DNA of 64,000 bases, taken from contig NZ_CP100126.1 of assembly GCF_024168045.1 (NCBI RefSeq), positions 141,501-205,500 of the forward strand, in the 5' to 3' direction. Position numbers and translations under genes: made by a program. The notes under the pieces are model-generated. The model worked only from the letters and a program-made list of their open reading frames with translations, did not search any database and was not told the DNA's origin. Shown piece after piece: positions 63,349-64,000 of the stretch. The DNA is from Dorea longicatena. Its GTDB lineage: Bacteria > Bacillota > Clostridia > Lachnospirales > Lachnospiraceae. Position 1 is the stretch's first letter. Each line of letters begins with the position of its first letter.

Positions 63349-64000
63349 TTAATAGCGGGCTTTCATGGATTCCTGAATAATGGCCTCACAAAGTTCGCTG
63401 TATTCATATCCGGCAGCTTTGGCAGCTTTCGGAAGAAGGCTTGCTGCGGTCATTCCCGGAAGGGCATTCATTTCCAGACAGTAGAATTCACCGTCTGCAT
63501 CGGATACGATAAAGTCTGCACGGGAGTATACATCCATGCGGAGTGCTTCAAAGGCACGTTCTCCGGCACGCTGGATCAGTTCTTGTGTCTCTGCATCCAG
63601 TGATACAGGAGGACAGATTTCGGAAGCACCGCCTGCCTGATATTTGTTCGCATAATCAAAGAGTCCGTCCTTTGGAACAATTTCAACGAGCGGAAGTGCT
63701 TTTCCGGCAAGAATACCGCAGGCAAATTCACGGCCTTTGATAAATGGTTCGATGACAACCTCGTCTGTGTTGTCTATATCAAAAGATTTGTGGATCGCAT
63801 CATAATAGTCTTCTTCTGTGTGACAGATGTATACACCAATACTAGATCCGTTTGAGCATGGCTTTACAACCAGTGGAAGGTAGTATCCAAGTTCATCCAG
63901 ACGGGTATCTTTCGTTTTTACTGTCAGTGAAGTTCCTCTTGGAGTTGGGACACCACTGGTTTTGAAAATCTGTTTTGTGACCAGTTTGTTCATGGATAAT
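63349..64000 (-). CDS. ddl: D-alanine--D-alanine ligase, C-terminal part (cut by window edge)
   Basis: About 216 residues are visible; the frame stays open to the window end, so the N-terminal domain is outside. MNKLVTKQIFKTSGVPTPRG is the conserved entry to the ATP-grasp domain, not a true start. VVKPCSNGSSIGV (ATP grip), ARADFIV-type segment SRADFIVSDADGEFYCLEMN and ALPGMTAASLLPKAAKAAG complete the ligase. It joins two D-alanines for cell-wall synthesis and precedes murF in the same operon. Confidence 0.95.
   Translation of the reverse strand, partial: LSMNKLVTKQIFKTSGVPTPRGTSLTVKTKDTRLDELGYYLPLVVKPCSNGSSIGVYICHTEEDYYDAIHKSFDIDNTDEVVIEPFIKGREFACGILAGKALPLVEIVPKDGLFDYANKYQAGGASEICPPVSLDAETQELIQRAGERAFEALRMDVYSRADFIVSDADGEFYCLEMNALPGMTAASLLPKAAKAAGYEYSELCEAIIQESMKARY

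Overview
The window is a stretch of chromosome from a low-GC, Gram-positive anaerobe. It is most likely a member of the Lachnospiraceae (Clostridia) from a gut community; the genus cannot be fixed from the sequence alone. Evidence: AGGAGG-type ribosome binding sites and consensus -35/-10 boxes throughout; the Firmicute gene orders DUF951-rpsF-ssb-rpsR and gdpP-rplI-dnaB; a class B sortase; MutS2; a DUF5685/J-domain operon; a short clostridial 2[4Fe-4S] ferredoxin; and glycan-use genes typical of gut Lachnospiraceae.

Layout. 0-2.7 kb: fructan-directed pair (GH172, cut by the window edge, and GH32). 2.7-10.1 kb: topB, a LUD protein, a PucR-type regulator, an LDH/MDH-superfamily dehydrogenase and gap, bracketed by two identical, inverted tRNA-Cys genes, the second in a Glu-Cys tRNA operon. 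10.2-12.9 kb: minus-strand flavodoxin, J-domain protein, DUF5685 protein and zinc-ribbon membrane protein. 13-16.7 kb: a cysteine-desulfidase-like protein, sortase B, DUF951, rpsF-ssb-rpsR. 16.7-18.2 kb: CBM9-like protein and nagB. 18.2-18.8 kb: non-coding repeat copy A. 18.8-28.6 kb: a sugar-import and Leloir-type locus (AraC, solute-binding protein, two permeases, DUF5107 protein, nucleotidyltransferase, NahK-like kinase, galE), plausibly for host-glycan sugars. No ABC ATPase is encoded, so a shared one is presumably used. 28.7-43.4 kb: housekeeping genes (gdpP, rplI, dnaB, ferredoxin, orphan sugar-binding lipoprotein, two-component system, mutS2, HtrA-like pseudoprotease, YhaM-like exonuclease, rlmD-like methylase). 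43.4-47.8 kb: an AT-richer accessory segment directly 3' of the methylase gene, holding remnants of a tyrosine integrase, a serine recombinase and a KilA-N protein, plus intact HTH, ORF6N/PLD, MATE and AraC genes. 47.9-55.7 kb: GH13 glucosidase, exonuclease, LysR regulator, a second cysteine desulfidase with an EamA exporter, and an alanine/glycine symporter. 55.75-57.47 kb: an IS3-family element. 57.5-64 kb: two DegV proteins, a PflX-type radical SAM protein, non-coding repeat copy B (inverted relative to A), a HAD phosphatase, murF and the 3' part of ddl.

Most notable: (1) a ~610-bp non-coding element present twice, inverted, about 96% identical, each time filling the gap between convergent genes. 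It is bounded by short terminal inverted repeats and folds into two ~215-bp hairpins whose loops are complementary to each other, joined by a linker in which every difference between the copies avoids the predicted stems. It could be a structured RNA or a large MITE-like element. (2) An IS3 element sitting exactly in the loop of a transcription terminator. (3) An LDH-like enzyme with the MDH-type arginine at the specificity position, a cysteine desulfidase homologue lacking its conserved Cys, and an HtrA-like protein lacking the whole catalytic triad.
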